This document shows positions 15,855 to 24,436 of a stretch of 64,000 bases of DNA, in pieces. The number at the start of each line of letters is the position of its first letter. The first letter of the stretch is position 1. The notes under the pieces were generated by a model. That model was not told the origin of the DNA. It made no database searches and was given only the letters and a program-made list of their open reading frames with translations. Source of the DNA: a bacterium (lineage in GTDB: Bacteria; Myxococcota_A; Bradymonadia; UBA7976; UBA1532); NCBI GenBank assembly GCA_030427205.1, contig JAUHXC010000001.1, forward strand, positions 930,001 through 994,000, read 5' to 3'. The translations under genes and the position numbers were made by a program.

Positions 15855-17936
15855 TCAGCCGGGCGCCGGTCCCTCGAAGCGGGCGAACTCCATGCGCTCC
15901 ATGAGGAAGAGCACCTGATAGACCGCCGCCTCGTCGGCGCCGGGGATCGACATCAGCCGGCCGAACTGGTCGAGCACCGAATCCCGCCGCCCCACCGCCT
16001 GCCAGATGCGGGTCTGCTTGGGGCTGAGGTCGAGGGCGTCGGGCGCGATGACCTTGTGCTTGAGCCGCACGAACGGCACGTGCTCCCGGCCCTGGAAGTG
16101 GCCCTTGAGGTCGTCGAACGCCAGCCGGCGCTGCACGCCTTCGTTGACCAGGGCGTAGGCGCTGGTCTCGAGGGGCACGATCTGGTCGGTCGTGGTCTCG
16201 CCCCGATGGAAGGCGTAGCTGCCGCCGCCCCAGCCGAAGATCTCGAGCAGCTTGGTCTTGACCTGCTCGACGAGCGCGTTGAACAGGTCGTGCTTGGTGA
16301 TGGCCTCGCGGTGCAGCAGCGCGTCGCCGAGGCGCCCGTGGAAGTCGGGCAGCATCTTGAGCGCGTCGTTGAGCGTCGTGCGGCCGATGAGCCGCCGCTG
16401 CACCAGATATTCGCCGAGCAGCTCGGAGCGCAGGTTGCTGGTGACGTACTCCGGCCGGCCCAGGCGCCAGAAGACCTCTTTGCGGCGGGTGCCGTTCTCG
16501 AAGTGCATGCGGCCGGTGGCCCGGCAGGCGGCGTAGCGGTACAGCAGCCGGGCGAAGTCGGCCCGTTCGAAGCGCCCCTGATGGTCCGCCGGCGGGCCGT
16601 CGTCCTCCGGCTCGTCCTCGAACAGCGCGGGCACCGCGTCGGGGGTGACCCAGGGCCCGTCGTCCACCGAGATCAGGGCCACCGAGTCGCGGCCGTCGCG
16701 CTTGACGACCTCGGTGAGGGTATTGAGCCCCATCGGGCCGTAGACCACGCCGTCCTTGTCGCGCACCCGGAAGCGGCTGTACGGCGACCAGACCACCTCG
16801 TCGGCGGCCGAGCCCACCGGCATGCCCGGGATGGGCGGCCGGGTCGAGGGCTGCTCGCGGCGCAGCGGCTCGCCGCGGGCGACCATGTCGTCGACCTCGG
16901 CGTCGAGCACCTTCTGCCGGTCGAGCTCTTCTTCGATCTCCTTGGCGAAGACCGACTTCATGAACCGGCCCATGTCCTGCACCGTCACCCGCTGCTTCTC
17001 GTTGAACAGGTGATCGAGCAGGGCATCGATGAACTCGGTCGCGGTCTGGTAGCGCTCGCGGGGGTCCTTGGCCAGCGCCTTGCGCAGGATCTCGACGAGG
17101 GTCTGCGAGATGCCGGCGGGCAGCTTGGACAGCGCGGCCTCCACGTCGCAGTCCCGGACCATCATCAGGGTCTCGAGCTCGCTCTTGCCGTGGAAGAGCC
17201 GGTTCATCGCCAGCATCTCGTAGAGCATGATACCCGCGGAGAACAGGTCGGCCCGGGTATCGATCTCGCCGCCGGTGACCTGCTCGGGGCTCATGTAGCC
17301 CAGCTTGCCCTTCATCGTGCCGGAGCGGGTGGTCGACTCGCGCTTGCGGGCCTTGGCCACGCCGAAGTCGCCGATCTTGACGTCGCCGTCGTAGCCGATG
17401 AGCACGTTGGACGGCGAGACGTCGCGGTGGATGATGCGCAGCGGGTTGCCCCGGCTGTCGACCGCGTTGTGCGCCGCCTCGAGGCCCTTGAGGGTCTCGG
17501 CGATGATGAAGACCGCCAGCTTGTGCGGCACCCGGATGCGCAGGTGGGTGCAGCGGATGAGCAGGTTGAGCAGGTCCTTGCCGAAGACGTACTCCATCGC
17601 GATGAAGTACTCTTTCTGCACCGAGCCCAGGTCGTAGATCTGCACGACGTTGGCGTGCTGCAGCGACACGGCGATCTTCGCCTCGTCGATGAACATGTGC
17701 ACGAACTCGTCGTTGTCGGCGAGGTGGCGCAGGATCTTCTTGATGACCAGCGTCTTCTGAAAGCCCGCCGCGCCGAACTGGCGCGCCCGCCAGATCTCGG
17801 CCATGCCCCCGACGCCGATCTGGTCGAGCAGCAGGTACTTGCCGAACTGACGGGGGCGGATCTTGGTCACGGCCGGTCGACGTCCCGGGGCCTGTCGTCG
17901 GGCGCCTCCCGCGCGGAGGCGCTTTTCGAATCTCAC
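15855..17936 (-). CDS. Ser/Thr protein kinase with GYF_2-like and DUF4388-like domains
   Basis: 693 aa. The kinase domain (about 30-300) has GVGGMAEIW, HRDVSPSN (about 170), IGDFGVAK and YMSPEQ, all intact. A short region resembling GYF_2/DUF4339 (about 410-460; VYGPMGLNTL) follows, then a DUF4388/PATAN-like region (about 480-600) with alternating helices. Such domains are common output or partner modules in myxobacterial kinases. GTG 17936 is preferred: it has AGAGGG with 6-nt spacing; ATG 17960 and GTG 17870 lack clear ribosome sites. Upstream lies the promoter region of the divergent FAD oxidoreductase gene. Confidence 0.9.
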   Translation of the reverse strand: MRFEKRLRAGGARRQAPGRRPAVTKIRPRQFGKYLLLDQIGVGGMAEIWRARQFGAAGFQKTLVIKKILRHLADNDEFVHMFIDEAKIAVSLQHANVVQIYDLGSVQKEYFIAMEYVFGKDLLNLLIRCTHLRIRVPHKLAVFIIAETLKGLEAAHNAVDSRGNPLRIIHRDVSPSNVLIGYDGDVKIGDFGVAKARKRESTTRSGTMKGKLGYMSPEQVTGGEIDTRADLFSAGIMLYEMLAMNRLFHGKSELETLMMVRDCDVEAALSKLPAGISQTLVEILRKALAKDPRERYQTATEFIDALLDHLFNEKQRVTVQDMGRFMKSVFAKEIEEELDRQKVLDAEVDDMVARGEPLRREQPSTRPPIPGMPVGSAADEVVWSPYSRFRVRDKDGVVYGPMGLNTLTEVVKRDGRDSVALISVDDGPWVTPDAVPALFEDEPEDDGPPADHQGRFERADFARLLYRYAACRATGRMHFENGTRRKEVFWRLGRPEYVTSNLRSELLGEYLVQRRLIGRTTLNDALKMLPDFHGRLGDALLHREAITKHDLFNALVEQVKTKLLEIFGWGGGSYAFHRGETTTDQIVPLETSAYALVNEGVQRRLAFDDLKGHFQGREHVPFVRLKHKVIAPDALDLSPKQTRIWQAVGRRDSVLDQFGRLMSIPGADEAAVYQVLFLMERMEFARFEGPAPG

Positions 17937-18014
17937 GAAACACCCTCTGCCGGCAACCATCGTTCAGCGACGGTCGGCGGGGCGGGCGTCGGCGGGCGTC
18001 GGCCCGGGTAGCCG

Positions 18015-18044
18015 TTGATCTGCGCCGCATCGCTCGCCTACACT
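18015..18044 (+). promoter_or_regulatory. Candidate sigma-70-type promoter for the glycan gene set
   Basis: TTGATC (18015-18020), an 18-bp spacer and TACACT (18039-18044), each 4 of 6 to consensus, sit 32 bp before ATG 18076 with a GGGGAGA ribosome site between. It lies in the divergent gap with the kinase gene. Confidence 0.45.
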
Positions 18045-18075
18045 CGCCGCCTTTCGCAGCCGCCCGGGGAGAGGC

Positions 18076-19404
18076 ATGCCCACGTCGAGCACCATCGACA
18101 CCCTCGTCATCGGCGCCGGGCTCGCCGGCCTGTCGTGCGCCCACCACACCGACCGCCCCTGCCGGGTGGTCGAGGCCGCCGATCACGTGGGCGGCAAGGC
18201 GAAGAGCGAGCACTTCGAGGGCTTCACCTTCGACGTCACCGGCCACTGGCTGCACCTGCGCGATCCCGACATGAAGGCGCTGGCGCTGACCCTGTGCGGC
18301 GACGATCACTTCATGCGCATCCGCCGCATGAGCCGGGTCTGGTCCCACGGGGTCTACACCCGCTATCCGTACCAGGCGAACACCTTCGGCCTGCCGCCGG
18401 AGGTCATCAAGGAGTGCGTGATGGGCGCCATCGAGGCGGCGAAGACGCGCCCCGAGACGGTGGCCCTCGAAGACGAGCCGGAGAACTTCGCCGACTGGTG
18501 TCGCTTCTACTTCGGCGAGGGCATCGCCCGGCATTTCATGATCCCCTACAACGCCAAGCTGTGGGGGGTGCCGGCCACCGAGATCACCAGCCGCTGGTGC
18601 CAGCGCTTCGTGCCCCGCCCCGCCCTCGAAGACATCGTCGCCGGCGCGGTGGGCTGCAACGAGAAGGCGATGGGCTACAACGCCGAGTTCCTCTATCCGC
18701 GCACCGGCGGCATCCAGACCCTGGCCGAGGCCTTCGCCGACGCGGTGGGCCGCGAGCACATCCAGCTGTCGAGCCCGGTGGCGAAGGTCGACCCGGCGGC
18801 GCGGGTGGCGACGCTGGCCGACGGCTCGACGATCGCCTACACCCACCTGGTCAGCACGATGCAGCTGCCGCACCTCATCGACCGGATGAGCGACGTGCCC
18901 GCCGCTGTGCAGGCGGCGCGGGCGAAGCTGCGGGGCAACGTGGTGCGCTACCTCAACGTGGGCGTCGACGGCCCGCTGGGCCAGCCCGACCACTGGATCT
19001 ACGTGCCCGAGGAGAAGTGGCCGTTCTATCGGGTGGGCTCGTTCAGCAACGCCAACCCGGCGATGGCCCCCGCGGGCTGCGGCGCGCTCTACATCGAGAT
19101 GAGCGACCGCGATACGCCGCTCGACGATCTGCGCGAGGTCATCGGCGAGGGGCTGGTGGCGATGGGGCTGATCGATGATCCGGCCCGCATCCGCTTCATG
19201 CACGAGCGGATCATCGACAACGCGTACGTCATCTACGACTTCGACTACCACGCCAGCCGGCAGACGGTGCTCGACCACCTCGAGTCGCTGGGCATCCAGA
19301 GCATCGGCCGCTATGGCGACTGGAACTACTCCTCGATGGAGGACGCCCTGCTCGACGGCCGGCGGGCCGCGCGGCGGCTGATGGATCAGGAGAGCGCACG
19401 ATGA
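18076..19404 (+). CDS. FAD-dependent amine-oxidase-like oxidoreductase
   Basis: 442 aa. The N-terminal dinucleotide-binding motif IGAGLAGLSCA (about 12-22) and the following ADHVGGKAK segment are typical of the amine oxidase / protoporphyrinogen oxidase / UDP-galactopyranose mutase superfamily. The C-terminus has the second flavin-binding segment (GRYGDWNY...). Neighbouring glycosyltransferase and deacetylase genes suggest a role in sugar or glycan precursor chemistry, and UDP-galactopyranose-mutase-like or other NAD(P)-binding oxidoreductase functions are possible. The gene overlaps the next by 4 bp (ATGA). The substrate cannot be read from sequence. Confidence 0.85.
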   Translation: MPTSSTIDTLVIGAGLAGLSCAHHTDRPCRVVEAADHVGGKAKSEHFEGFTFDVTGHWLHLRDPDMKALALTLCGDDHFMRIRRMSRVWSHGVYTRYPYQANTFGLPPEVIKECVMGAIEAAKTRPETVALEDEPENFADWCRFYFGEGIARHFMIPYNAKLWGVPATEITSRWCQRFVPRPALEDIVAGAVGCNEKAMGYNAEFLYPRTGGIQTLAEAFADAVGREHIQLSSPVAKVDPAARVATLADGSTIAYTHLVSTMQLPHLIDRMSDVPAAVQAARAKLRGNVVRYLNVGVDGPLGQPDHWIYVPEEKWPFYRVGSFSNANPAMAPAGCGALYIEMSDRDTPLDDLREVIGEGLVAMGLIDDPARIRFMHERIIDNAYVIYDFDYHASRQTVLDHLESLGIQSIGRYGDWNYSSMEDALLDGRRAARRLMDQESAR

Positions 19405-20129
19405 GCGAGCAGGCCGAGGCCCCCGAGGTCTCGATCGTCATCCCGGTCTACAACGAGGAAGGCATCATCTCCGCCGCCCTCGCCGACCTCAACGAGAAGC
19501 TGGCCGACGTCGACTTCACCTACGAGATCATCGTCGCCGAGAACGGCTCGAAGGACGCCACGGTGGCCATCGCCGAGGACTTCGCCTCGCGGCACCCCGA
19601 GGTGAGCGTCTTCTCGGTGGGCGAGCCGAACTACGGCAAGGCGCTGCGCGAGGGCATCTTCCGCGCGCGCGGCACGTTCGTGATCTGCGAAGAGATCGAC
19701 CTGTGCGACGTGGACTTCCACGTCACCGCCATCGGCAAGCTGCGCGAGGGCTACACCCTGGTGGTCGGCAGCAAGCGGGCCCCCGGCTCGCGGGATCGCC
19801 GGCCGCTCTACCGCCGCTTCGCGACCCAGGTGCTCAACGGCATGCTGCGGGTGGCGGTGGGCTTCCGCGGCACCGATACCCACGGGCTCAAGGCGTTCCG
19901 CCGCGACGCGCTCATCGACATCGTCGAGTCGTGCGTGGTCGACAAGGACATGTTCGCCAGCGAGTTCGTGGTGCGGGTGCATCGGGCCGATCGGGCGTGG
20001 TGCGAGGTGCCCATCGACCTCGTCGAGAAGCGGCCGCCGTCCATCGGTCTGATGCGCCGGGTGCCCAACGTGCTGCGCAACATCGTGCGGCTGACGGCGA
20101 TCATCCGCCTGGGGCGGGATCTGAAGTGA
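19401..20129 (+). CDS. Family 2 glycosyltransferase
   Basis: 242 aa, a single GT-A domain. The N-terminal SIVIPVYNEEG and the AENGSKDAT segment are typical GT2 motifs; the expected DXD is seen only as the degenerate EIDLCDVD. There are no C-terminal membrane helices, unlike DPM1-type enzymes with anchors. It is likely to transfer a sugar from an activated donor to a lipid or growing glycan on the cytoplasmic face. ATG 19401 overlaps the previous stop by 4 bp, with AGGAGA upstream. It is separated from the deacetylase gene by an unusual 262-bp gap. Confidence 0.9.
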   Translation: MSEQAEAPEVSIVIPVYNEEGIISAALADLNEKLADVDFTYEIIVAENGSKDATVAIAEDFASRHPEVSVFSVGEPNYGKALREGIFRARGTFVICEEIDLCDVDFHVTAIGKLREGYTLVVGSKRAPGSRDRRPLYRRFATQVLNGMLRVAVGFRGTDTHGLKAFRRDALIDIVESCVVDKDMFASEFVVRVHRADRAWCEVPIDLVEKRPPSIGLMRRVPNVLRNIVRLTAIIRLGRDLK

Positions 20130-20130
20130 G

Positions 20131-20367
20131 CGGCGTGAGGCCCAACGCCGTGGAGTCGGCGCAAGCCGACGGAACACGCGAGCGTGAGCGAGCCGCCGAG
20201 CGGAAGGCGGGCGAGCCCTCGACCCGACGGGGCGCAGCCCGGCCCACGAGGGGCCCGAGCCGGAGCAAGGAGGAGCGCCCCGCAGGGGCCGACGACGCAG
20301 CGGAGTGCTCGCCCGAAGGGACGCCGAGTCCTCGACGCGACGGGGCGATGGCGTGGTCCGCAGGACC
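20131..20367 (+). repeat. Array of small GC-rich hairpins in an intergenic gap
   Basis: The 262-bp gap holds a series of short perfect inverted repeats, several with a GCA or GCAA loop: CGGCG...CGCCG (20131-20150), GTCGGC-GCAA-GCCGAC (20155-20170), CCGCC...GGCGG (20193-20210), GGGC-GCA-GCCC (20230-20240), GGCCC-ACGAG-GGGCC (20241-20255), GCCCC-GCA-GGGGC (20277-20289), CCC-GAA-GGG (20312-20320) and GGTCC-GCA-GGACC (20355-20367). No convincing gene fills the gap. Confidence 0.75.
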
Positions 20368-20391
20368 GGATGAGCACGGCAAGAGAGCAGC

Positions 20392-21330
20392 ATGAGGGCC
20401 AAGACCTCCAGCGTCGGGGTCGACGTCGACAGCCTGCGGCATTACTACCGCATCCACGGGCTCGACGAGGCCAACGCCACCAACGCCGCCTGGCGGGTGG
20501 GCGTGCCGCGCTTCATGCAGCTCTTCGCCGCGGTGGGCATCAAGGCCACCTTCTACTGCATCGCCGAAGACCTCGACCTGCCGGGCAACGCCGAGCGCAT
20601 CAAGGCCATCGTCGAGGCGGGGCACGAGGTGGGCAATCACACCTGGCATCACTCCTATGCGCTGACCCGGATCCCGGCCAGCGAGCGGCGGGCGGAGATC
20701 GCGATGGGTCGGCGGCTGCTCGAGTCGGCGGCCGAGGCGCCGGTGGTCGGCTTCCGCGCGCCGGGCTACAACACGTCGGCCGAGGTGATGGCCGACGTGG
20801 TGGCCAGCGGGCACACCTACGATACGAGCGTCTTCCCCTGCGTGCCCTACTACACCGCCAAGGCGGGGGTCATGGGCTGGATGCGCCTGCGCGGGCGGCA
20901 GAGCCGCAGCATCCTGGGTGATCCGACGGTGCTGGCCGCGCCGCGTGATCCGTACCGGGCGGCGGTGGACGACCCGCATCGCAAGGGCGACGGGCTCGAT
21001 GTCTTCCCGGTCAGCGTGGCCGGCGGCGTGCCGCTCATCGGCACCGCGTTCACCGCGCTGGGCATGGCCGGCTCGGTGGCCGCGCTGCAGGCCGCGCTGG
21101 CGCTGCGGCGGCACATCACCGTCGAGTTCCACGCCGTCGACCTCATCAGCATCCGCGACGACGGGCTCGATCCGATGCTGGGGGTGCAGCCCGATCTGAA
21201 GACGCCGGTGGCGTCGAAGCGGCGCACCTTCGCCCGGGTCTTGTCGATCCTGCGCAACCGGACGCGGGTCGAGCGGCTGGACGTGCTGGCGGCGGAGCGG
21301 GCGGCGCGCCCCGGGCGGCGGTGGTCCTGA
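20392..21330 (+). CDS. Polysaccharide deacetylase family protein (NodB homology)
   Basis: 312 aa. Motif 1 Asp lies in GVDVDSL (about 10), the metal-binding His pair in GNHTWHHSY (about 84-88), and motif 3 in GFRAPGYN. The NodB fold deacetylates N-acetylated sugars in a metal-dependent way. No signal peptide is visible, so it may act in the cytoplasm on a glycan or lipid-linked precursor rather than on external polysaccharide. It is the third gene of the FAD oxidoreductase/GT2 set, but the 262-bp hairpin-rich gap could separate its expression. ATG 20392 is taken; the ribosome site is weak. Confidence 0.9.
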   Translation: MRAKTSSVGVDVDSLRHYYRIHGLDEANATNAAWRVGVPRFMQLFAAVGIKATFYCIAEDLDLPGNAERIKAIVEAGHEVGNHTWHHSYALTRIPASERRAEIAMGRRLLESAAEAPVVGFRAPGYNTSAEVMADVVASGHTYDTSVFPCVPYYTAKAGVMGWMRLRGRQSRSILGDPTVLAAPRDPYRAAVDDPHRKGDGLDVFPVSVAGGVPLIGTAFTALGMAGSVAALQAALALRRHITVEFHAVDLISIRDDGLDPMLGVQPDLKTPVASKRRTFARVLSILRNRTRVERLDVLAAERAARPGRRWS

Positions 21331-21382
21331 TCGGGTACGATCGCGGCGGTCCGCCCGTCGACGCGCGGCCGAGGGGGTCTCG

Positions 21383-21760
21383 ATGAAAGCTCTGTTGTCG
21401 GGGGTATTGCTGATGATGGTCGGCCCCTGCGTGGCGCCCACGCCGCCGCCGCGCAGCCACCCGCTGAGCCCCCAGGCGGCGGTCGCCGCGTGGAGCGACG
21501 CCTTCAACCGCGACGACATGGTTCAGCTGCGCTGGCTGGTGCACCCCGACGCCCGCGACGACTTCGACCGCAGCCTCGCGCTGAAGGCCGAGCTGGAAGA
21601 CTGGCAGGTGGTGCGCTATGGCCTGGGCGGGCCGGTGAAGGTGGACGGCCGCTTCGACGGCCGCGAGGGCACGGTGCAGCTCGGCGACGGGCGGCGGGTC
21701 GAAGGTCGGCCGATCGTGGTGATCGAGGCGGAGGGACGATGGTGGGTATGGCGTCGATGA
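21383..21760 (+). CDS. Small exported hypothetical protein
   Basis: 125 aa. A signal peptide (MKALLSGVLLMMVGPC) ends at a Cys that could be acylated, although Pro before it does not fit a good lipobox. The rest may be an NTF2/SnoaL-like fold: a helical N-terminal half (AAWSDAFNRDDMVQLRWL) followed by beta segments ending in RWWVWRR. GAGGGGG precedes ATG 21383. The 3' end overlaps the lytic transglycosylase start region, which suggests cotranslation and a cell-envelope role. Confidence 0.75.
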   Translation: MKALLSGVLLMMVGPCVAPTPPPRSHPLSPQAAVAAWSDAFNRDDMVQLRWLVHPDARDDFDRSLALKAELEDWQVVRYGLGGPVKVDGRFDGREGTVQLGDGRRVEGRPIVVIEAEGRWWVWRR

Positions 21761-23589
21761 GGGGCTGGCGCGTCCGGGTGGGCGCGAGGGCGCTGGCCTC
21801 GCTGGCGCTGGTGGCGTCGCTGGCGTTGCTGGCCTCGCCGGCCGCGGCCGAGGTCTTCGGCGCGCCGGCCACCGCGCTCGATCCGCCGCCGGCGCTGTCC
21901 ACCCGCGGGCTGTCGACGGCGATCCCGGCGGCCGAGGCGCCGCCGCTCGACGGCTTGACCGTGCCGGTGGTGCTCAACGGCCCGGTGCGCGACTTCCTCG
22001 ACTTCTTCCAGGGCCGCGGCCGCTTCATCTACGCCGGCTGGTGGGCCCGGATGCACCGCTTCGAGCCCTATATCCGGCCGATCCTCGAAGAGCACGGGGT
22101 GCCGGCGGAGCTGATCTACGTCTGCATGATCGAGAGCGGCTTCGACCCCGACGCGGTCTCGCGGGCGGCGGCGGTGGGCCCGTGGCAGTTCGTGCGCAGC
22201 ACCGGGCGGGCCTACGAGCTGCGGCTCGACGACTGGATCGACGAGCGGCGCGACCCGATCAAGGCCACCCGCGCGGCGGCGAAACACTTCGCCGATCTGT
22301 ACGCGAAGTATCGCTCGTGGCCGCTGGTGCTCGCCGCCTACAACGCGGGGGTCGGCCACATCGACCGGGGCATGGCCAAGGCCAATACCAACGACTACTG
22401 GCGGCTGGTGACCCTGGGCACGATCCCCGAAGGCGCGACGCGCTACGTGCCCAAGGTGATGGCGGCGATGATCATCGGCCGCGACCCGGCGCGCTATGGC
22501 TTCGGCGACGTCAAGCCGATGGACCGCTGGGCGTTCTCCGTCGTCGAGGTGCCCGGCGGCCGCGATCTGCAGCGGCTGGCGAAGGCGGCCGATGTGGAGT
22601 TCAAGGCCCTCGCCGCGCTGAACCCCGAGCTGCGCCGGGGGTTCACCCCGCCCGACGGGGTGGCCTATCCGCTGCGGGTGCCGCCGGCGGGCGCGGCGAA
22701 GCTCGAGGCGGCGATCGATGGGCAGAGCGATCGTCCGGGGGTCTTCGTCGAGCATACGGTGCGCTTCGGCGAGCGGCTGCGCGACATCGCCCGGGCCTAC
22801 GCGGTGCGGCGGCGCACGCTGCGCCGGCTCAACCGCGTCGAGCGCGGCGAGCCCGAGCCGGGGCAGGTGCTCATCGTGCCCAAGGGCGACAAGCCGGCGC
22901 CGGGCGACCCGATCGAGCTGCTGGTGGCCACCGACCCCGAGGTCGACTTCGACGTGCCGGGGCGGGTGCCGGTCTACTTCCCGGTGCGCAGCCGCACCCG
23001 GCTCGACCGCATCGCGGCGTTCTTCGACGTCTCGCCGGGGCACCTGGCCATGTGGAACGGGCTCGATCCGGCCGCGGCGGTGCAGCGGGGCATGGTGCTC
23101 AAGGTCTTCGTGCCGCCCGACTTCGACAAGAGCAGCGCGCTGCTCGTCGAGCGCAGTCAGGCGGTCGAGGTCGCGGCGGGCTCGGAGGCCGCCGAGCACG
23201 CGCTGGCCTACGCCAAAAAGGAGCGTACGCCGACGGTCAAGCGGGTGACCCACACCGTGCGCAGCGGCGACAACCTGTGGAAGATCGCCCGCAAGTACGG
23301 GGTCACGGTGGCCGCGCTGCGGGCGGAGAACGGCATGGCGTCGGCGGCGCTGTCCATCGGCCAGACCCTGTCGGTGCCGACCCTGGCGACCCCCAAGCCC
23401 AAGGGCAAGGCCGCCCGTCGCAAGCCAAAGGCCGGCGCGAAGGGGCGCACCCGCTACAAGGTGCGCTCGGGGGACAGCCTGTGGAAGATCGCCCGCAAGT
23501 TCGGCACCAGCGTCAAGGCGATCCGCCGGGCCAACGGCATGGGCCGCAAGACGGGGCTGCGGCCGGGGCAGCGGTTGGTCATCCCCTGA
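21739..23589 (+). CDS. Membrane-bound lytic murein transglycosylase with LysM domains (MltD-like)
   Basis: 616 aa. A signal peptide (about 10-40, ends ASPAAAE) precedes a GH23 soluble-lytic-transglycosylase domain (about 90-260). The catalytic Glu (about 132) is in MIESGFDPDAVS, with GPWQF and AYNAGVGH also present. Three LysM-like repeats follow; the last two (about 505-550 and 570-616) are clear (VRSGDNLWKIARKYG, VRSGDSLWKIARKFG). It cleaves peptidoglycan glycan strands with anhydro ends. Start choice is open: ATG 21739 has GGAGGG with tight spacing, ATG 21748 looser spacing, and ATG 21757 makes an ATGA overlap with the previous gene. Confidence 0.9.
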   Translation: MVGMASMRGWRVRVGARALASLALVASLALLASPAAAEVFGAPATALDPPPALSTRGLSTAIPAAEAPPLDGLTVPVVLNGPVRDFLDFFQGRGRFIYAGWWARMHRFEPYIRPILEEHGVPAELIYVCMIESGFDPDAVSRAAAVGPWQFVRSTGRAYELRLDDWIDERRDPIKATRAAAKHFADLYAKYRSWPLVLAAYNAGVGHIDRGMAKANTNDYWRLVTLGTIPEGATRYVPKVMAAMIIGRDPARYGFGDVKPMDRWAFSVVEVPGGRDLQRLAKAADVEFKALAALNPELRRGFTPPDGVAYPLRVPPAGAAKLEAAIDGQSDRPGVFVEHTVRFGERLRDIARAYAVRRRTLRRLNRVERGEPEPGQVLIVPKGDKPAPGDPIELLVATDPEVDFDVPGRVPVYFPVRSRTRLDRIAAFFDVSPGHLAMWNGLDPAAAVQRGMVLKVFVPPDFDKSSALLVERSQAVEVAAGSEAAEHALAYAKKERTPTVKRVTHTVRSGDNLWKIARKYGVTVAALRAENGMASAALSIGQTLSVPTLATPKPKGKAARRKPKAGAKGRTRYKVRSGDSLWKIARKFGTSVKAIRRANGMGRKTGLRPGQRLVIP

Positions 23590-23936
23590 CTGTTGCCCGT
23601 GCTGCTGCCAGAATCGGGTGCAGGGTCCGTGTCCCGCCGCCGCACGCTCGACCGCTCAGACTGTGACTTTGCCCCTCTGCTGAACCGGGCGCGGTAGGCC
23701 TCGATTCTCTATACGGTAGAGCAGCTTGCCTTCGTTCGCCGATTTTTGACCCGAAATCAGAAACAGGCGGACACTTCGGGTTACTGGGTCCCTAGTCATG
23801 GTGAGGGAGAGACTGTTGCTGACAAGCTTCAGATTGCCCGTAAGCCGATACCCTGCATGCTCAGGTCGTGGCCGCCAGCGATTGATCTAGCCAAGGCATG
23901 CATTTCGTCGAACTACGCCGGGAAGGCAACCGGCAT

Positions 23937-23956
23937 CCGCGAGTACATCCTCGCGG
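23937..23956 (+). promoter_or_regulatory. Hairpin just upstream of a small ORF
   Basis: CCGCGAG-TACATC-CTCGCGG forms a perfect 7-bp stem with a 6-nt loop. It ends 9 bp before the GAGGA ribosome site of the 41-aa gene, so it could modulate its translation or stabilise the leader. Confidence 0.45.
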
Positions 23957-23976
23957 TTAGATATCGAGGAGCCACC

Positions 23977-24102
23977 ATGCCATCCCGTCCCCATCAGACC
24001 CCGACGTCGCTCTCGACCGTCTTCGCTCTCGGTGTGCTCTCCGGGCTCACTGCAAACGCGCTCTTCACGTTCGTGGTGTATGTCCTCTCGACGCTGAGCT
24101 GA
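23977..24102 (+). CDS. 41-aa single-span membrane protein
   Basis: ATG 23977 has an excellent ribosome site (GAGGA, 6-nt spacing). The product starts with a short polar segment (MPSRPHQTPTS) and then a hydrophobic stretch (about 13-39, GVLSGLTANALFTFVVYV). A terminator-like hairpin follows 27 bp after the stop. Small size, good ribosome site and flanking hairpins support a real gene. An upstream in-frame ATG-less extension exists but shows no protein-like features. Function unknown; toxin-like or regulatory membrane peptides have this form. Confidence 0.5.
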   Translation: MPSRPHQTPTSLSTVFALGVLSGLTANALFTFVVYVLSTLS

Positions 24103-24129
24103 CGACGCTCGGTGCGGGAAAACCCGGGA

Positions 24130-24166
24130 CCCCCGCGGGCGTGGCCGCCAGACCTACCCGCGGGGG
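24130..24166 (+). terminator. Terminator-like hairpin
   Basis: CCCCCGCGGG (24130-24139) pairs perfectly with CCCGCGGGGG (24157-24166) across a 17-nt loop. No T-run follows, so a classical intrinsic terminator is not shown; it may act as a Rho-assisted or 3'-stabilising hairpin for the small gene. Confidence 0.5.
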
Positions 24167-24436
24167 CCCCTTCGTCGACCTCTCGGCCCGGAACGGGCCG
24201 GACGAGGACGCTCCGAGAGCGCATGCGCGCGCAGTCATGTACGGAGAATCTCCAGGCTCACCTCCCAGCTCGGTGTGGTGGCCAGAGGTTCAGCAAGTCG
24301 TCGAATACAGAGAGCTTCTGGCTTGACCCGAATCAAGCACGACTTCAGATCGAACGGGGCTCACTATGAACTAGGGATCGACTCCACCAGAGTGTCCGCC
24401 GAGTCTTCTTTTTCTCTGCCCGCTGCATGGCCGCCG

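Larger units (their letters stand above)
23590..24436 (+). other. GC-poor intergenic island
   Basis: About 850 bp between the transglycosylase and the YwqK-like gene. Local GC falls to about 48 % around 23701-23760, against about 70 % nearby. It holds a small inverted repeat CTCTA-TACGG-TAGAG (23707-23721), the hairpins and the 41-aa gene listed separately, and no other convincing gene. Transferred or decayed DNA is possible; no transposase remnant was recognised. Confidence 0.6.

Noticed and set aside
15805..19278. A 1157-aa minus-strand open frame across the kinase and FAD oxidoreductase genes
   Set aside because: It is a shadow of two well-supported genes with conserved motifs on their own frames.
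20131..20367. CRISPR array, tRNA or small gene in the GT2-deacetylase gap
   Set aside because: There are no regular direct repeats with spacers, no cloverleaf and no convincing reading frame with a ribosome site.
23746..24102. A longer 118-aa version of the small membrane-protein ORF
   Set aside because: The extension shows no protein-like features, and the GAGGA site lies only before the internal ATG at 23977.
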